34,030 nucleotides of DNA, taken from Solirubrobacteraceae bacterium (lineage in GTDB: Bacteria; Actinomycetota; Thermoleophilia; Solirubrobacterales; Solirubrobacteraceae). Made by a program: the position numbers and the translations under genes. The stretch lies in the NCBI GenBank assembly GCA_030447275.1, contig JAUJPF010000007.1, positions 1 to 34,030 of the forward strand, in the 5' to 3' direction. Shown here piece after piece: positions 16,752 to 24,886 of the stretch (its first letter is position 1; every line of letters begins with the position of its first letter). Below the pieces are notes generated by a model, which ran no database searches, was not told the DNA's origin, and saw only the letters and a list, made by a program, of their open reading frames with translations.

Positions 16752-19397
16752 GGTCGTCGAGGTCGTCGAGGTCGTCTCGTCGAGGACGCCCAGCAGCGCT
16801 TCGACGACGTCCGGGTCGAACTGCGAGCCGGCGTTGGCCGCCAGCTCGGCGCGGGCGGCGGCGAGCGGCATCGCGCGGCGGTACGGGCGGTCGCTCGTCA
16901 TCGCGTGCAGCGCGTCGCAGGCGAAGACGATGCGGCTCGCGACCGGGATCTCGTCGCGGACGAGCCCGTCCGGGTAACCGGCGCCGTCCCAGCGCTCGTG
17001 CTCGCCGCGGATGGCCGATGCGAGGTGCGCGAGCGGCGGGATCGCCGCGACGATCCGCTCGCCGATGAGCGGGTGCTGGCGCATGAGCTCCCACTCCTCC
17101 TCGGTGAGCGGACCGCGCTTGGAGAGGACGTGATCGGGCACGCCGACCTTGCCGACGTCGTGCAGCAGCGCGACGTGCTCGACGTGGCGGGCCTCGCGCG
17201 CGGAGAGCCCGAGCGCGCGCGCGACGAGCGAGGCGAGCCCGACGACGCTCTCGGAGTGCTGGCCGGTGTAGTCGTCGCGGGCCTCGAGGGCGGCGAGCAG
17301 CGCGTGCACGCCGGTCATCGCGGCCTCCTCGGCGCGCTCCTCGCGCTCGAGCTCGCGCGCCACCGCGTCGGCGAGCAGCGTCAGCAGCCGCTCCTCGGCG
17401 GGGACGAGGGGGCCGCGGGGCTCGCGGGACAAGTTGGAGATCACGCCGAACAGCCGGCCCGACGAGAGCCGGATCGGGACGGCGACGAACGCCCGCATCC
17501 TGCACTCCGTCACCGTCGGCATGTCGCGGAGCAGCTCGTGCTCGCTGGGGTCGACGAGCGCGCGCTCGAGCCCGAGGTCGGTGAGCCGCTGCGCGACGGT
17601 CTCGTGCAGCGCGAACGCGGTGCCGGGCCGGACGTCGAACGCGTCGCCGTCGCCGTCGAACGCGCGGACGACGAAGTGGCCGCCCTTGACCTCGAGCAGG
17701 CAGGACAGCTCGAGCCCGAGCGTCGTGCGGGCGACGCCGAGCACGCGCGCGACGAGCGACTCCGGGCCGGCGGCGACGGAGGCGTCCCCGGCGGGGACCG
17801 CGACGCGCCGGTCGCGCCCCGCGGGCTTCGAGGAGTAGAGCCGCCCGTCGGCGCGCAGCAGCAGCGCCTCCTTCGACGAGGCGTCGGCGGGCCACGACGC
17901 GGTGCCGTACGAGAGGCCGACGCCGAGCCCGAGGTCGGCGACCGCGGTCCGCAGCCGCTGACCGACGCGGTGCGCGTCCTCGGCGCCGGCGTCGGCGAGC
18001 ACGACGGCGAACTCGTCGCCGCCGACCCGGAACGCCACGTCGCCGGCGCGGCACGTGTCGACGATCGCCCGCGCGACCGCCTTCAGCGCTCCGTCGCCCG
18101 CAGCATGGCCGCGCTCGTCGTTGAGCTCCTTGAGCCGGTCGACGTCGAGCATGAGCAGGCCGAAGCGCCCGTCGCGGCGCCGCGCGCGGTCGATCTCGCG
18201 CTCGAGCGTCTCGTGGAACTCGCGGTGGTTGAGCAGCCCGGTGAGCGGGTCGCGGCTGGCCAGCGTCTCGAGGCGCCCGACGAGCCGCGCGTTGTGCACG
18301 GCGATCGCCGCCTGCGCGGCGTAGACCTCGAGCAGCCCGATGTCCCGCGGGAAGAACGCGTCGCGCCCGGCGCCGAGGGCGACCAGCGCGCCGAGCGACT
18401 CGTCGCCCAGGACGAGCGGCGCCGAGCACAGCGACCCGACGGCGCGGCCGGCGGTCAGCTCGAGCTCGGGCGCCTCGGCGAGGTCGTCGAGCACCACCGA
18501 CGTCGTCCCGACCTCGGGCCGATCGTTCGCCCAGGCCTCGATCGCCTTGGCGACGTCCGGCGGCACGTTCGACCGCGCGCGGACGCGCACCCAGCCCGAG
18601 TCGTCGCGCAGCAGCATGAGGAACTCGCGCCCGCCCGCGGCGACGTGCGCGTGGTTGACGACCTTGGCCAGGACCTCGTCGAGGTCGAGCGCGGAGACGA
18701 GGTCGCGCAGCGACGCGCGCAGCTCCTCGGCGATCTGGTGCTCCTCGCCCGCCGTCGCAGCGAGCCGCCGGTGCGCGGCGCGCCGGCCGCCGAACAGGCG
18801 GCGCAGGCCGGTGGCGCCGGACTCCCAGCGCGCCTCGTACACGCAGCGCTCGTCGCCGCGCAGCGCGCACTCGGGGTGGCTGACGTGCGCGGGGCGCAGC
18901 CCGAAGAGCTGCGGGACGCACGCGAGCAGCCCGCGGTTGTAGTCGCAGTCGAGCGGGTGGAAGCCCTCGCCGCTGATGTCGAACCAGCGCAGCCGCGCGC
19001 GCGTCGCGCCTATCTCGTCGATCTCCATGCGATGCGACCACGAGAAGCGCGTGTTGGCCCGCGCGATGTTCGCGTAGACCATCCTGGGCGAGCCGAAGGC
19101 GCGCAGCGCGAGCTTCAGCGCGGGGGCGACGTTCAGCTCGAGGGCGGCCGCGCCCATGTGCAGGCAGAACTCGGCGTCGCCGGTGACGTGGACGCCGGCC
19201 TCGAACAGCCGGACCTTCGTCGTGAACGAGTGCCACGTCCCCTCGTCGCGCAGCTCGGCCTCGCGGCCGGTCAGGCCCGCGTGGGCGAGCGCGGCGTCGA
19301 CGGCGCCCCGGCCCGCGGCCTTCTCGAGGTAGGCGAGGAAGAGCGACGTGGTCACGCCGCTCGTGTGCCGGGCCTCCGCCATCTGCGTTCGCCGCAT
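16689..19397 (-). CDS. Bifunctional c-di-GMP enzyme: V4R-like, GAF, GGDEF, GAF, HD-GYP
   Basis: The 902-aa product has an N-terminal sensor-like domain (about 10-190) ending in C-x7-C (Cys177, Cys185; [18 protein letters not shown]), which resembles the end of V4R/BchJ-like domains. Then come a GAF domain (about 215-370), a diguanylate cyclase domain (380-535) with VGGDEF (459-463) and an intact inhibitory I-site R450-x-x-D453, a second GAF (about 545-685) and HD-GYP (695-850) with LLHDVGK (His746-Asp747) and [13 protein letters not shown]. Both synthesis and hydrolysis motifs are intact, so it may switch direction with the sensor. Start is ATG 19397 (19382 possible). No membrane helix is seen. 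The tail includes TTSTTSTTS, coded by a 9-bp tandem repeat. Confidence 0.92.
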   Translation of the reverse strand: MRRTQMAEARHTSGVTTSLFLAYLEKAAGRGAVDAALAHAGLTGREAELRDEGTWHSFTTKVRLFEAGVHVTGDAEFCLHMGAAALELNVAPALKLALRAFGSPRMVYANIARANTRFSWSHRMEIDEIGATRARLRWFDISGEGFHPLDCDYNRGLLACVPQLFGLRPAHVSHPECALRGDERCVYEARWESGATGLRRLFGGRRAAHRRLAATAGEEHQIAEELRASLRDLVSALDLDEVLAKVVNHAHVAAGGREFLMLLRDDSGWVRVRARSNVPPDVAKAIEAWANDRPEVGTTSVVLDDLAEAPELELTAGRAVGSLCSAPLVLGDESLGALVALGAGRDAFFPRDIGLLEVYAAQAAIAVHNARLVGRLETLASRDPLTGLLNHREFHETLEREIDRARRRDGRFGLLMLDVDRLKELNDERGHAAGDGALKAVARAIVDTCRAGDVAFRVGGDEFAVVLADAGAEDAHRVGQRLRTAVADLGLGVGLSYGTASWPADASSKEALLLRADGRLYSSKPAGRDRRVAVPAGDASVAAGPESLVARVLGVARTTLGLELSCLLEVKGGHFVVRAFDGDGDAFDVRPGTAFALHETVAQRLTDLGLERALVDPSEHELLRDMPTVTECRMRAFVAVPIRLSSGRLFGVISNLSREPRGPLVPAEERLLTLLADAVARELEREERAEEAAMTGVHALLAALEARDDYTGQHSESVVGLASLVARALGLSAREARHVEHVALLHDVGKVGVPDHVLSKRGPLTEEEWELMRQHPLIGERIVAAIPPLAHLASAIRGEHERWDGAGYPDGLVRDEIPVASRIVFACDALHAMTSDRPYRRAMPLAAARAELAANAGSQFDPDVVEALLGVLDETTSTTSTTSNDRVLDRAEALDLDPDHVA
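16750..16776. repeat. Three tandem copies of GAGGTCGTC
   Basis: Three perfect 9-bp units (16750, 16759, 16768) begin at the stop codon of the FAH-family gene and code for TTS repeats at the C-terminus of the reverse-strand c-di-GMP enzyme. Confidence 0.85.
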
Positions 19398-19413
19398 TTT
19401 CAGTTCATCGGAC

Positions 19414-19452
19414 TGGCGCACCCCCGCTTTACCGGCGCGTCCGGGTGCGCCA
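19414..19452. other. Inverted repeat TGGCGCACCC with 19-nt spacer
   Basis: Perfect 10-bp arms at 19414-19423 and 19443-19452, 17 nt upstream of the c-di-GMP gene start. It could be an operator or a terminator for reverse-strand transcription from clpP. Between it and clpP (19453-19668) I see no convincing gene. Confidence 0.4.
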
Positions 19453-19668
19453 CCTGGCCGGCCCCGCGGCGCGCAGCATCCAGGGTCGTGGCGCGCGTGC
19501 CGCGCGGGATGATGAAGCGCGGGCGCACGCTCGTCGGCCAGCGCCCGCTCGGCCGCGCCGCCGCCGACCACGTGCTCGCGATGAACCTCGCGCTGCTGCC
19601 GTCGGTGCGCGCGCCGAAGGGCTCGGGCTCGCCGGGCCCGGTCAGCGCGCCGCGCGGGCGCGCACCGC

Positions 19669-20249
19669 TCAGTGCGAGTGGATGACCTTGTCGATGAGGC
19701 CGTACTCGGCGGCCTCGTCGGGCTTGAAGAACCGGTCGCGCTCCATGTCCTCGTGGACCTGCTCGAGCGGCTGGCCGGTGTGGTGCGCGTAGATCTCGTC
19801 GATCCGCGCGCGCGTCTTGAGGATCTCCTGGGCGTGGATCTCGATGTCGGTCGCCTGGCCCTCGAAGCCGGCGGACGGCTGGTGGATGAGGATCCGGCTG
19901 TTCGGCAGCGAGAACCGCTTGCCCTTCGCGCCGCCGCCGAGCAGCAGCGAGCCCATCGACATCGCGATCCCGCAGCAGATCGTGGACACGTCGGGCTTGA
20001 TGAACTGCATCGTGTCGTAGATCGCCAGCCCGGCGTAGATCGAGCCCCCGGCGAGTTGATGTAGATCGAGATGTCCTTGTCGGGGTCCGACGACTCCAGG
20101 TGCAGGAGCTGGGCCACGATGAGGTTCGCGATCTGATCGTCCACGGCCGTGCCGAGGAAGATGATGCGCTCGTTGAGCAGGCGCGAGTAGATGTCGTACT
20201 CGCGCTCACCGCGGGCGGTGCTCTCGACGACCATGGGGACGAGGGGCAT
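19669..20249 (-). CDS. clpP: ATP-dependent Clp protease proteolytic subunit, one frameshift
   Basis: Reading through gives about 193 aa, the normal size. [19 protein letters not shown] is the expected start (ATG 20249), and [18 protein letters not shown] and [14 protein letters not shown] follow. The frame then breaks near 20050 inside the glycine run of NSPGGSIYAG; one more G in the G tract restores it. The rest is intact: nucleophile Ser in [10 protein letters not shown], catalytic His in [10 protein letters not shown], Asp in the [16 protein letters not shown] region. ClpP forms the tetradecameric proteolytic chamber used with ClpX/ClpC. A real loss of this gene would be unusual, so a sequencing error is likely. 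No trigger-factor or clpX gene is in view. Confidence 0.93.
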
Positions 20250-20298
20250 GCTCGGCAGTGTATGCCGGAGGCGCCGCGCTACCCTCGCCCGCCTCGCC

Positions 20299-20860
20299 GT
20301 GCGTACGACCATCGCCATGACGCTCGTCGTGGCAGCGCTTCCCGCTGCCGCCGACGCCCGCTACATGGGGGCCGCCCCCGAGCCCGCCCTGCGCGCGCCT
20401 TTCCGATCGCCGGGCCGTGGGCGTGGGGGGCCGAGCACCCACTTCGGCGACCGCGGCGGCGCCCACGACGGCGAGGACGTCATGTCGCCGTGCGGGACGC
20501 CGGTCGTCGCTGCGGCCGAGGGGCGCGTCGTCGTCGCCGACAGCGACGGCGCGGCCGGCAACCACCTCGTCGTGCGCGGCGCGCACGGCGACCACGTCTA
20601 CATGCACCTCGCGCGCGTCGCGCTTCGCCGTCGGCGACAGCGTCGCGACGGGCCAGCGCATCGGCGCCGTGGGCCGTACCGGCAACGCGAGCGCGTGCCA
20701 CCTGCACTTCGAGATCTGGACGGCGCCCGGCTGGTACCGCGGCGGCAGGGCGCGCGATCCGCGCCCCGACCTGAACCGCTGGCGCTCTAGCGCCACAGCA
20801 TGCGAGAAACCGTTGACAGTCAACGGTTTCTCGCATTGTGTGGACGCCGGGCGCTCGTAG
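20299..20860 (+). pseudogene. Secreted M23-family (LytM-like) peptidase, frame broken about three times
   Basis: GTG 20299 opens with a signal peptide ([14 protein letters not shown]). Across three frames the LytM domain is complete: FPIAGPWAWG, then THFGDRGGAHDGEDV (zinc ligands in H-x-G-x-D), GTPVVAAAEGRVVVA, GNHLVVRG, VYMHLAR, VGDSVATGQRIGAVGRTGNASACHLHFEIW (HxH) and PGWYRGG. Breaks lie near 20400, 20437 (in a G6 run) and 20612. Such enzymes cut peptidoglycan cross-bridges or act as inactive activators; here the zinc ligands are retained. The end is uncertain: the last frame stops at 20860, beyond the palindrome, while the neighbouring frame stops at 20790. Confidence 0.82.
20800..20836. 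terminator. 37-nt palindrome with 18-bp arms and one central base
   Basis: Arms 20800-20817 (ATGCGAGAAACCGTTGAC) and 20819-20836 are perfect complements around A20818. It sits just after the M23 reading and before the ABC exporter gene. A transcript would form a very stable hairpin, so a terminator is the simplest reading; as DNA it also contains TTGACA (20813-20818) and could be an operator. Confidence 0.55.
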
Positions 20861-20863
20861 TCT
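20858..20863 (+). promoter_or_regulatory. Leaderless promoter of the ABC exporter operon
   Basis: TAGTCT ends 7 nt before GTG 20871. TTGTGT at 20836-20841, 16 nt upstream, is a plausible -35 and abuts the palindrome, so factors binding the palindrome could control it. Confidence 0.5.
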
Positions 20864-20870
20864 GAAGCGG

Positions 20871-21599
20871 GTGCTCTCACCCGCCCTCGAGCTGCGCGGC
20901 CTGACGAAGCGCTATGACGACGGCTTCCTCGCGCTCGACGCGTTCGACCTCGTCGTCCCCGCGGGCGAGTTCTTCGGCCTGCTCGGCCCGAACGGCGCCG
21001 GCAAGACGACGCTGATCTCGGCGGTCTGCAACCTGGTCCGCGTGACCGCGGGCGACGTCGACGTCTTCGGCCACCCGCACGGGACGAGCGAGGCGCGCCG
21101 GCTCATCGGGCTGGCCGAGCAGGACGTGAACCTCGACCGCTTCCTCGACGTCGAGGAGACGCTGCTCTACCACGGCGGCTACTACGGCATGAGCCGGGCT
21201 GACGCGCGGCGGCGCGCGAAGGAGATGATGGACGTCTTCGACCTGCGGGCGAAGGCGAAGGTCCGCGCGCCGAAGCTCTCCGGCGGGATGCGCCGGCGCC
21301 TGCTGCTCGCCCGCGCGCTCATGCACGAGCCGCGCCTCGTGATCCTCGACGAGCCGACGGCGGGCGTGGACTTCGAGCTGCGCCTCGAGCTGTGGCGCTA
21401 CATCCGCCGCCTGCACGAGGAGGGGACGACGATCCTGCTCACCACGCACTACCTCGAGGAGGCCGAGGAGCTGTGCGAGGACATCGCGCTCATCCGCGGC
21501 GGGCGCCTGCTGGCGCGCGACACGGCGGCCGGCCTGCGCGAGGCGTTCGCGGCGGACACGCTCGCCGACGTGTACGTCAAGGCGATGGCGACGGCATGA
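20871..21599 (+). CDS. ABC-2 type exporter ATPase
   Basis: The 242-aa product starts at GTG 20871 (LSPALELRGLTKRYDDGF). It has Walker A (LLGPNGAGKTT), Q-loop (LAEQDVNLDRFLDVEETL), signature (LSGGMRRRLLLARAL), Walker B (LVILDEPTAGVDFEL) and H-loop (LLTTHYLEEAEEL). The LSGGM and TAGVDFE sequences fit ATPases of ABC-2 exporters of the NodI/DrrA type, which expel drugs, polysaccharides or lipids. It overlaps the permease gene by ATGA (21596-21599). Substrate is not evident. Confidence 0.95.
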   Translation: MLSPALELRGLTKRYDDGFLALDAFDLVVPAGEFFGLLGPNGAGKTTLISAVCNLVRVTAGDVDVFGHPHGTSEARRLIGLAEQDVNLDRFLDVEETLLYHGGYYGMSRADARRRAKEMMDVFDLRAKAKVRAPKLSGGMRRRLLLARALMHEPRLVILDEPTAGVDFELRLELWRYIRRLHEEGTTILLTTHYLEEAEELCEDIALIRGGRLLARDTAAGLREAFAADTLADVYVKAMATA

Positions 21600-22354
21600 G
21601 CCGCGGCCTCGTCGCGCTCACCGGGCGCGAGGTGCTGCGCGTGCTGAAGCTGTGGACGCAGACCGTGGTGGCGCCGGTCGTCTCCGCGTTCCTCTTCATC
21701 GTCGTCTTCGGGCTGTCGCTCGGCGGGCGGATCAGCGAGATCGGCGGCGTCGAGTACGAGGTCTTCATCGTCCCCGGGCTCATCACGATGGCGATGGTCC
21801 AGGCCGCGTACGCCAACAACTCGGCGTCGGTCTTCCAGGCGAAGTTCGACCGCTACCTCAACGACATCCTCGCCGCGCCCATGCGCGCGTGGGAGGTCAA
21901 CGTGGGCCTGTCGCTCGGCGGGATCGTGCGCGCGCTGCTGATCGGCGCCGCGCTCCTGATCTGCTCGCTGCTCGTCGTCGACGTCCCCATCCGCGAGCCG
22001 CTCGTGCTCGTCGTCGCGGTCGCGCTCGCGCTGCTCTTGTTCAGCTCGCTCGGCGTCATCGTCGGGATCTACGCGGAGGCGTGGGACCACACCGCGTTCG
22101 TCAACAACCTGGCGATCCTGCCGCTGACGTTCCTCGGCGGGGTCTTCTACTCGGTCGACGTGCTGCCGAGCCCATGGGAGGAGCTCTCCCACGTGAACCC
22201 CATCTTCTTCCTCGTGCAGGCCGTGCGCTACGGCTTCCTCGGGACGAGCGACGTGTCGGTCGTCTTCGCGCTGCTCGTGACCGGCGGGCTCGCCGCGGTG
22301 TGCGTCGCGTGGTCGACCTGGCTCTTCGCGACGGGGCGGAAGATCAAGCCTTGA
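21596..22354 (+). CDS. ABC-2 type transporter permease
   Basis: The 252-aa product has six predicted membrane helices: VAPVVSAFLFIVVFGLSLG, then FIVPGLITMAMVQAAYANN, a central pair (LLIGAALLICSLLVVDV; LVLVVAVALALLLFSSLGVIVG), LAILPLTFLGGVFYSVDVLP and VVFALLVTGGLAAVCVAWSTW. The GGVFYSVDVLPSPW and NPIFFLVQAVRYGFLG segments are typical of NodJ/DrrB-type permeases. ATG 21596 lies inside the ATPase stop, and its own stop overlaps the next gene (TTGA, 22351-22354), so three genes are translationally coupled. Confidence 0.94.
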   Translation: MSRGLVALTGREVLRVLKLWTQTVVAPVVSAFLFIVVFGLSLGGRISEIGGVEYEVFIVPGLITMAMVQAAYANNSASVFQAKFDRYLNDILAAPMRAWEVNVGLSLGGIVRALLIGAALLICSLLVVDVPIREPLVLVVAVALALLLFSSLGVIVGIYAEAWDHTAFVNNLAILPLTFLGGVFYSVDVLPSPWEELSHVNPIFFLVQAVRYGFLGTSDVSVVFALLVTGGLAAVCVAWSTWLFATGRKIKP

Positions 22355-23199
22355 TCGCGGGCATCCCGCCCGTCGCCCTGGTGCTGGCGGCGGTGGTCTC
22401 GGTCCAGTTCGGCGCCGGCCTCTCGGTGCCGCTGTTCGACGACGTCGGCGCCGCCGGCATGTGCCTGCTGCGGCTCGGGTTCGGCGCGCTGGTCATGGCG
22501 GCCGTGTGGCGCCCGCGGCCGCGCGAGCACTCGCGCGAGGCGCTGCGGGTCGCGGTCGCCTTCGGCCTCGTCCTCGGGCTGATGAACCTGACGTTCTACG
22601 AGGCGCTCGACCGCATCCCGCTGGGGATCGCGGTCACGATCGAGTTCGTCGGACCGCTCGCCGTCGCGGTCGCCGGCTCGCGCGGGCGGCTCGACGTCCT
22701 GTGGGTCGTGCTGGCGGCGGCGGGGATCGTGCTCCTCACGGACCCCGGCGGAGAGAGCGCACCCGACGCGCTCGGCGTCGCCTTCGCCCTGATGGCCGGC
22801 GTGTTCTGGGCCGGGTACATCGTGTTGACGCAGCGCACGGGACGGCACTTCACCGGCGTCAGGGGGCTCGCGATCGCGATGATCGTCGCGACGCTCGTGC
22901 CGCTCGGGCCGGGGATCGCCGTCGGCGGCGCCGACCTGCTCGGCCCGGAGGTCCTGGCCATCGGGCTCGCGGTGGCGCTGCTGTCGAGCGTCATCCCGTA
23001 CTCGCTCGAGACCGAGGCGCTGCGGCGGATGCCGTCGGGCGTGTTCGGCGTCCTCATGAGCCTCGAGCCGGCGGTCGCCGCGCTGGCCGGCTTCCTCGTC
23101 CTCAGCCAGGACCTCGGCGTGCGCGAGCTGGTCGCGATCGGCCTGGTCGTGACCGCCAGCGCGGGGGCGACCCGCGCGCCGGTCCCCGACCCCGCGTAG
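22351..23199 (+). CDS. EamA/RhtA-like inner membrane transporter
   Basis: The 282-aa product starts at TTG 22351, overlapping the permease stop. It has about ten membrane helices in two EamA halves: PPVALVLAAVVSVQFGAGLSVPLF through LMNLTFYEALDRIPLGIAVTIEF and GVAFALMAGVFWAGYIVLTQR, then SSVIPYSLETEALRRMPSGVFGVLMSLEPAVAALAGFLVL. These signatures fit RhtA-type threonine/homoserine or metabolite exporters. An export function is likely; the substrate is not shown by the sequence. Confidence 0.9.
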   Translation: MIAGIPPVALVLAAVVSVQFGAGLSVPLFDDVGAAGMCLLRLGFGALVMAAVWRPRPREHSREALRVAVAFGLVLGLMNLTFYEALDRIPLGIAVTIEFVGPLAVAVAGSRGRLDVLWVVLAAAGIVLLTDPGGESAPDALGVAFALMAGVFWAGYIVLTQRTGRHFTGVRGLAIAMIVATLVPLGPGIAVGGADLLGPEVLAIGLAVALLSSVIPYSLETEALRRMPSGVFGVLMSLEPAVAALAGFLVLSQDLGVRELVAIGLVVTASAGATRAPVPDPA

Positions 23200-23202
23200 C
23201 CT
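23197..23202 (+). promoter_or_regulatory. Leaderless -10 hexamer (TAGCCT) of pgsA
   Basis: TAGCCT overlaps the stop of the EamA gene and ends 8 nt before TTG 23211. The same hexamer precedes folE2 at 24723-24728. Confidence 0.5.
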
Positions 23203-23210
23203 GCGCGGCG

Positions 23211-23741
23211 TTGTTCCCCCTGAATCTCCCCAACGTCCTGACGGTCGCGCGGATCCTGCTGATCCCGGTGCTCGTCGTCGCGCTGCTGGGGGAGACCGAG
23301 AACGGCGACGTCATCGCGGCGATCGTCTTCGCGGCGGCGTCGGCCACCGACTTCGTCGACGGATGGCTCGCCCGCCGGCGCGAGGACGTCACGAACTTCG
23401 GCAAGCTGCTCGACCCGATCGCCGACAAGCTGCTCGTCATCGCCGCGCTCGTGAGCCTGGTCTCGCTCGAGCGCCTCGCGGCGTGGGTGGCGATGGTGAT
23501 CATCGCCCGCGAGGTGGCGGTGACCGTCGCGCGCGCGCAGGCGCCGGAGGTCATTGCCGCCGCGACGTGGGGCAAGGCGAAGACCGTCCTCCAGGTCGCC
23601 GCGATCTTCTTCCTGATCCTGATCGACCCGTCGCCCGTGTGGGTCGACGCGCTCGTCTACGTCGCCGTCGCGGTCACGATCCTCAGCGGGCTCGACTTCT
23701 TCTTCGGGCTGCGCCGGCGCGCGGCGTCCGAGCCGGCCTAG
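23211..23741 (+). CDS. pgsA: CDP-diacylglycerol--glycerol-3-phosphate 3-phosphatidyltransferase
   Basis: The 176-aa product has the CDP-alcohol phosphatidyltransferase motif D-G-x2-A-R-x8-G-x3-D-x3-D, seen as DGWLARRREDVTNFGKLLDP followed by IAD. The start NLPNVLTVARILLIPVLVV is typical of PgsA. About five helices span the membrane. It makes phosphatidylglycerol phosphate from CDP-diacylglycerol and glycerol-3-phosphate. A phosphatidylinositol phosphate synthase-type relative is less likely given LPNVLTVARI. TTG 23211 is the only suitable start at this N-terminus. The stop shares CTAG (23738-23741) with the folE2 stop. Confidence 0.92.
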   Translation: MFPLNLPNVLTVARILLIPVLVVALLGETENGDVIAAIVFAAASATDFVDGWLARRREDVTNFGKLLDPIADKLLVIAALVSLVSLERLAAWVAMVIIAREVAVTVARAQAPEVIAAATWGKAKTVLQVAAIFFLILIDPSPVWVDALVYVAVAVTILSGLDFFFGLRRRAASEPA

Positions 23742-24715
23742 CGCCCGGCGGCGTCGAGCCACTCGCGCATCGAGGTGTGGTGCAGCAGGTGCTCCCCGCT
23801 GGCCACCTCGCGGCGCAGCTCGCCGAGCAGCCCGAAGCGCTCGGCCACGACGTTGTGCTGGTGGATCGTCTCGAGGTTCTCCTGGCGGGCGGAGACGAAC
23901 GACGCGTCGTCGAGCTCTGAGAAGCCGTCGACGACGCCGCGCACCATCTCGCGCACGCAGTCCTCGACGAACCGCGGACGGCGGTGGGCCTTCTCGACCA
24001 CCGCGCCCTCGTCGGAGCGCTTCATCAGCTCGTAGATCTCCGACGACATCGACTCCTCGACGATCCCGACGAGGCGGCTCGCGTCGATGTCGAGCGCGAC
24101 GCCCTCGGGCACGCCGACGTGCAGCGTCCCCAGCCCGCGCTGGTTGTGCGTCGCCACCGGGACGTGGTCGAGGATCCGCTCGATCTCGTCGTCGGTGAAG
24201 CCGTCGCCGGCGAGGCGCTCGCGCGCGGCGGCCGCGACGAGCTGCTGCGCGCACGGGCAGGCGGTCATCCCCTGGGCCGCGACCCCGACGGCGCGGCGCG
24301 TCCCGTGCGCGGACGCCACCGCCGTCCCGAACAGCGTGTAGATCTCCTGGGTGAGGATGCCGCTGTGCGGCGCCGGCTTGTGCTCGGGGTAGCGCGCGGC
24401 GATCGTCACCTCGGCGCGCAGCGCGTCCTGGCGCTCGCGGACCGTCGACGCGATGCGCTCGGCCAGCGTCTCGGCCCGGAACGCCGACTCTCCGAGCACG
24501 ACCTCGCCGATCGCCTCGTTCACCGTCTCCTCGAAGCGCGACATGTGCGCGCCCTTCTGGTTCGGGCCGAGGTCGACGAAGCACTCCAGGCGCGCGGAGA
24601 ACAGCTGGTCGTTGATGCGGATGACCTTCTCGACCCCGGTCACGCCGACCCGGGAGAGGCTCACGTGGAGGCTCGGAACCGAGGCCTGAACGTCGGGCTG
24701 GGCCGCGATCTGCAT
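23738..24715 (-). CDS. folE2: GTP cyclohydrolase FolE2/MptA family
   Basis: The 325-aa product has PDVQASVPSLHVSLSRVGVTG, LECFVDLGPNQKGAHMSRFEE, HSGILTQEI, the metal/catalytic cysteine segment GMTACPCAQ, and VATHNQRGLGTLHV, all diagnostic. GMTACPCAQ is the form seen in archaeal and actinobacterial MptA-type enzymes; FolE2 makes dihydroneopterin triphosphate and MptA a cyclic phosphate, and I cannot decide between them. It provides the first step of folate or pterin synthesis in place of FolE1. ATG 24715 matches the family start; TAGCCT 7 nt before it suggests a leaderless mRNA. No other folate gene is adjacent. Confidence 0.95.
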   Translation of the reverse strand: MQIAAQPDVQASVPSLHVSLSRVGVTGVEKVIRINDQLFSARLECFVDLGPNQKGAHMSRFEETVNEAIGEVVLGESAFRAETLAERIASTVRERQDALRAEVTIAARYPEHKPAPHSGILTQEIYTLFGTAVASAHGTRRAVGVAAQGMTACPCAQQLVAAAARERLAGDGFTDDEIERILDHVPVATHNQRGLGTLHVGVPEGVALDIDASRLVGIVEESMSSEIYELMKRSDEGAVVEKAHRRPRFVEDCVREMVRGVVDGFSELDDASFVSARQENLETIHQHNVVAERFGLLGELRREVASGEHLLHHTSMREWLDAAGR

Positions 24716-24722
24716 GGCTTCG

Positions 24723-24728
24723 AGGCTA
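24723..24728 (-). promoter_or_regulatory. Leaderless -10 hexamer (TAGCCT) of folE2
   Basis: TAGCCT on the reverse strand ends 7 nt before ATG 24715; no ribosome site is visible. Confidence 0.55.
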
Positions 24729-24763
24729 GCGGCGCTTGCGCGGCGTGCCATGATTCCCGGCGC

Positions 24764-24835
24764 GCACAACGCTGAAACCGGGACTAAAGGTCCTGCGGAC
24801 GAATGTCCGATGTTGTGCATGTGCAGCAGGACCTT
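24764..24835. promoter_or_regulatory. Interlocked inverted repeats between folE2 and the sigma gene
   Basis: Arm pair 1: GCACAAC 24764-24770 with GTTGTGC 24812-24818. Arm pair 2: AAGGTCCTGC 24787-24796 with GCAGGACCTT 24826-24835. The pairs interleave, so an RNA could form a pseudoknot, with CGGAC-GAAT-GTCCG (24796-24809) as an inner hairpin. As DNA, pair 2 includes GGGACTAAAGGTCC (24780-24793), which only loosely resembles DosR-type boxes. It lies 52 nt before the sigma start. Confidence 0.4.
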
Positions 24836-24886
24836 CATCTTGTTCGGTCGTGAGAGCCGACGTGAGACATTGCCGGGGGGCATGAC

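Noticed and set aside
19445..19792. Small forward readings upstream of clpP
   Set aside because: Composition is shadow-like and they overlap clpP; no ribosome site or domain.
24780..24793. GGGACTAAAGGTCC as a DosR/DevR box
   Set aside because: The right half is off by one base and there is no DosR-like gene here; the interleaved repeats explain the sequence better.
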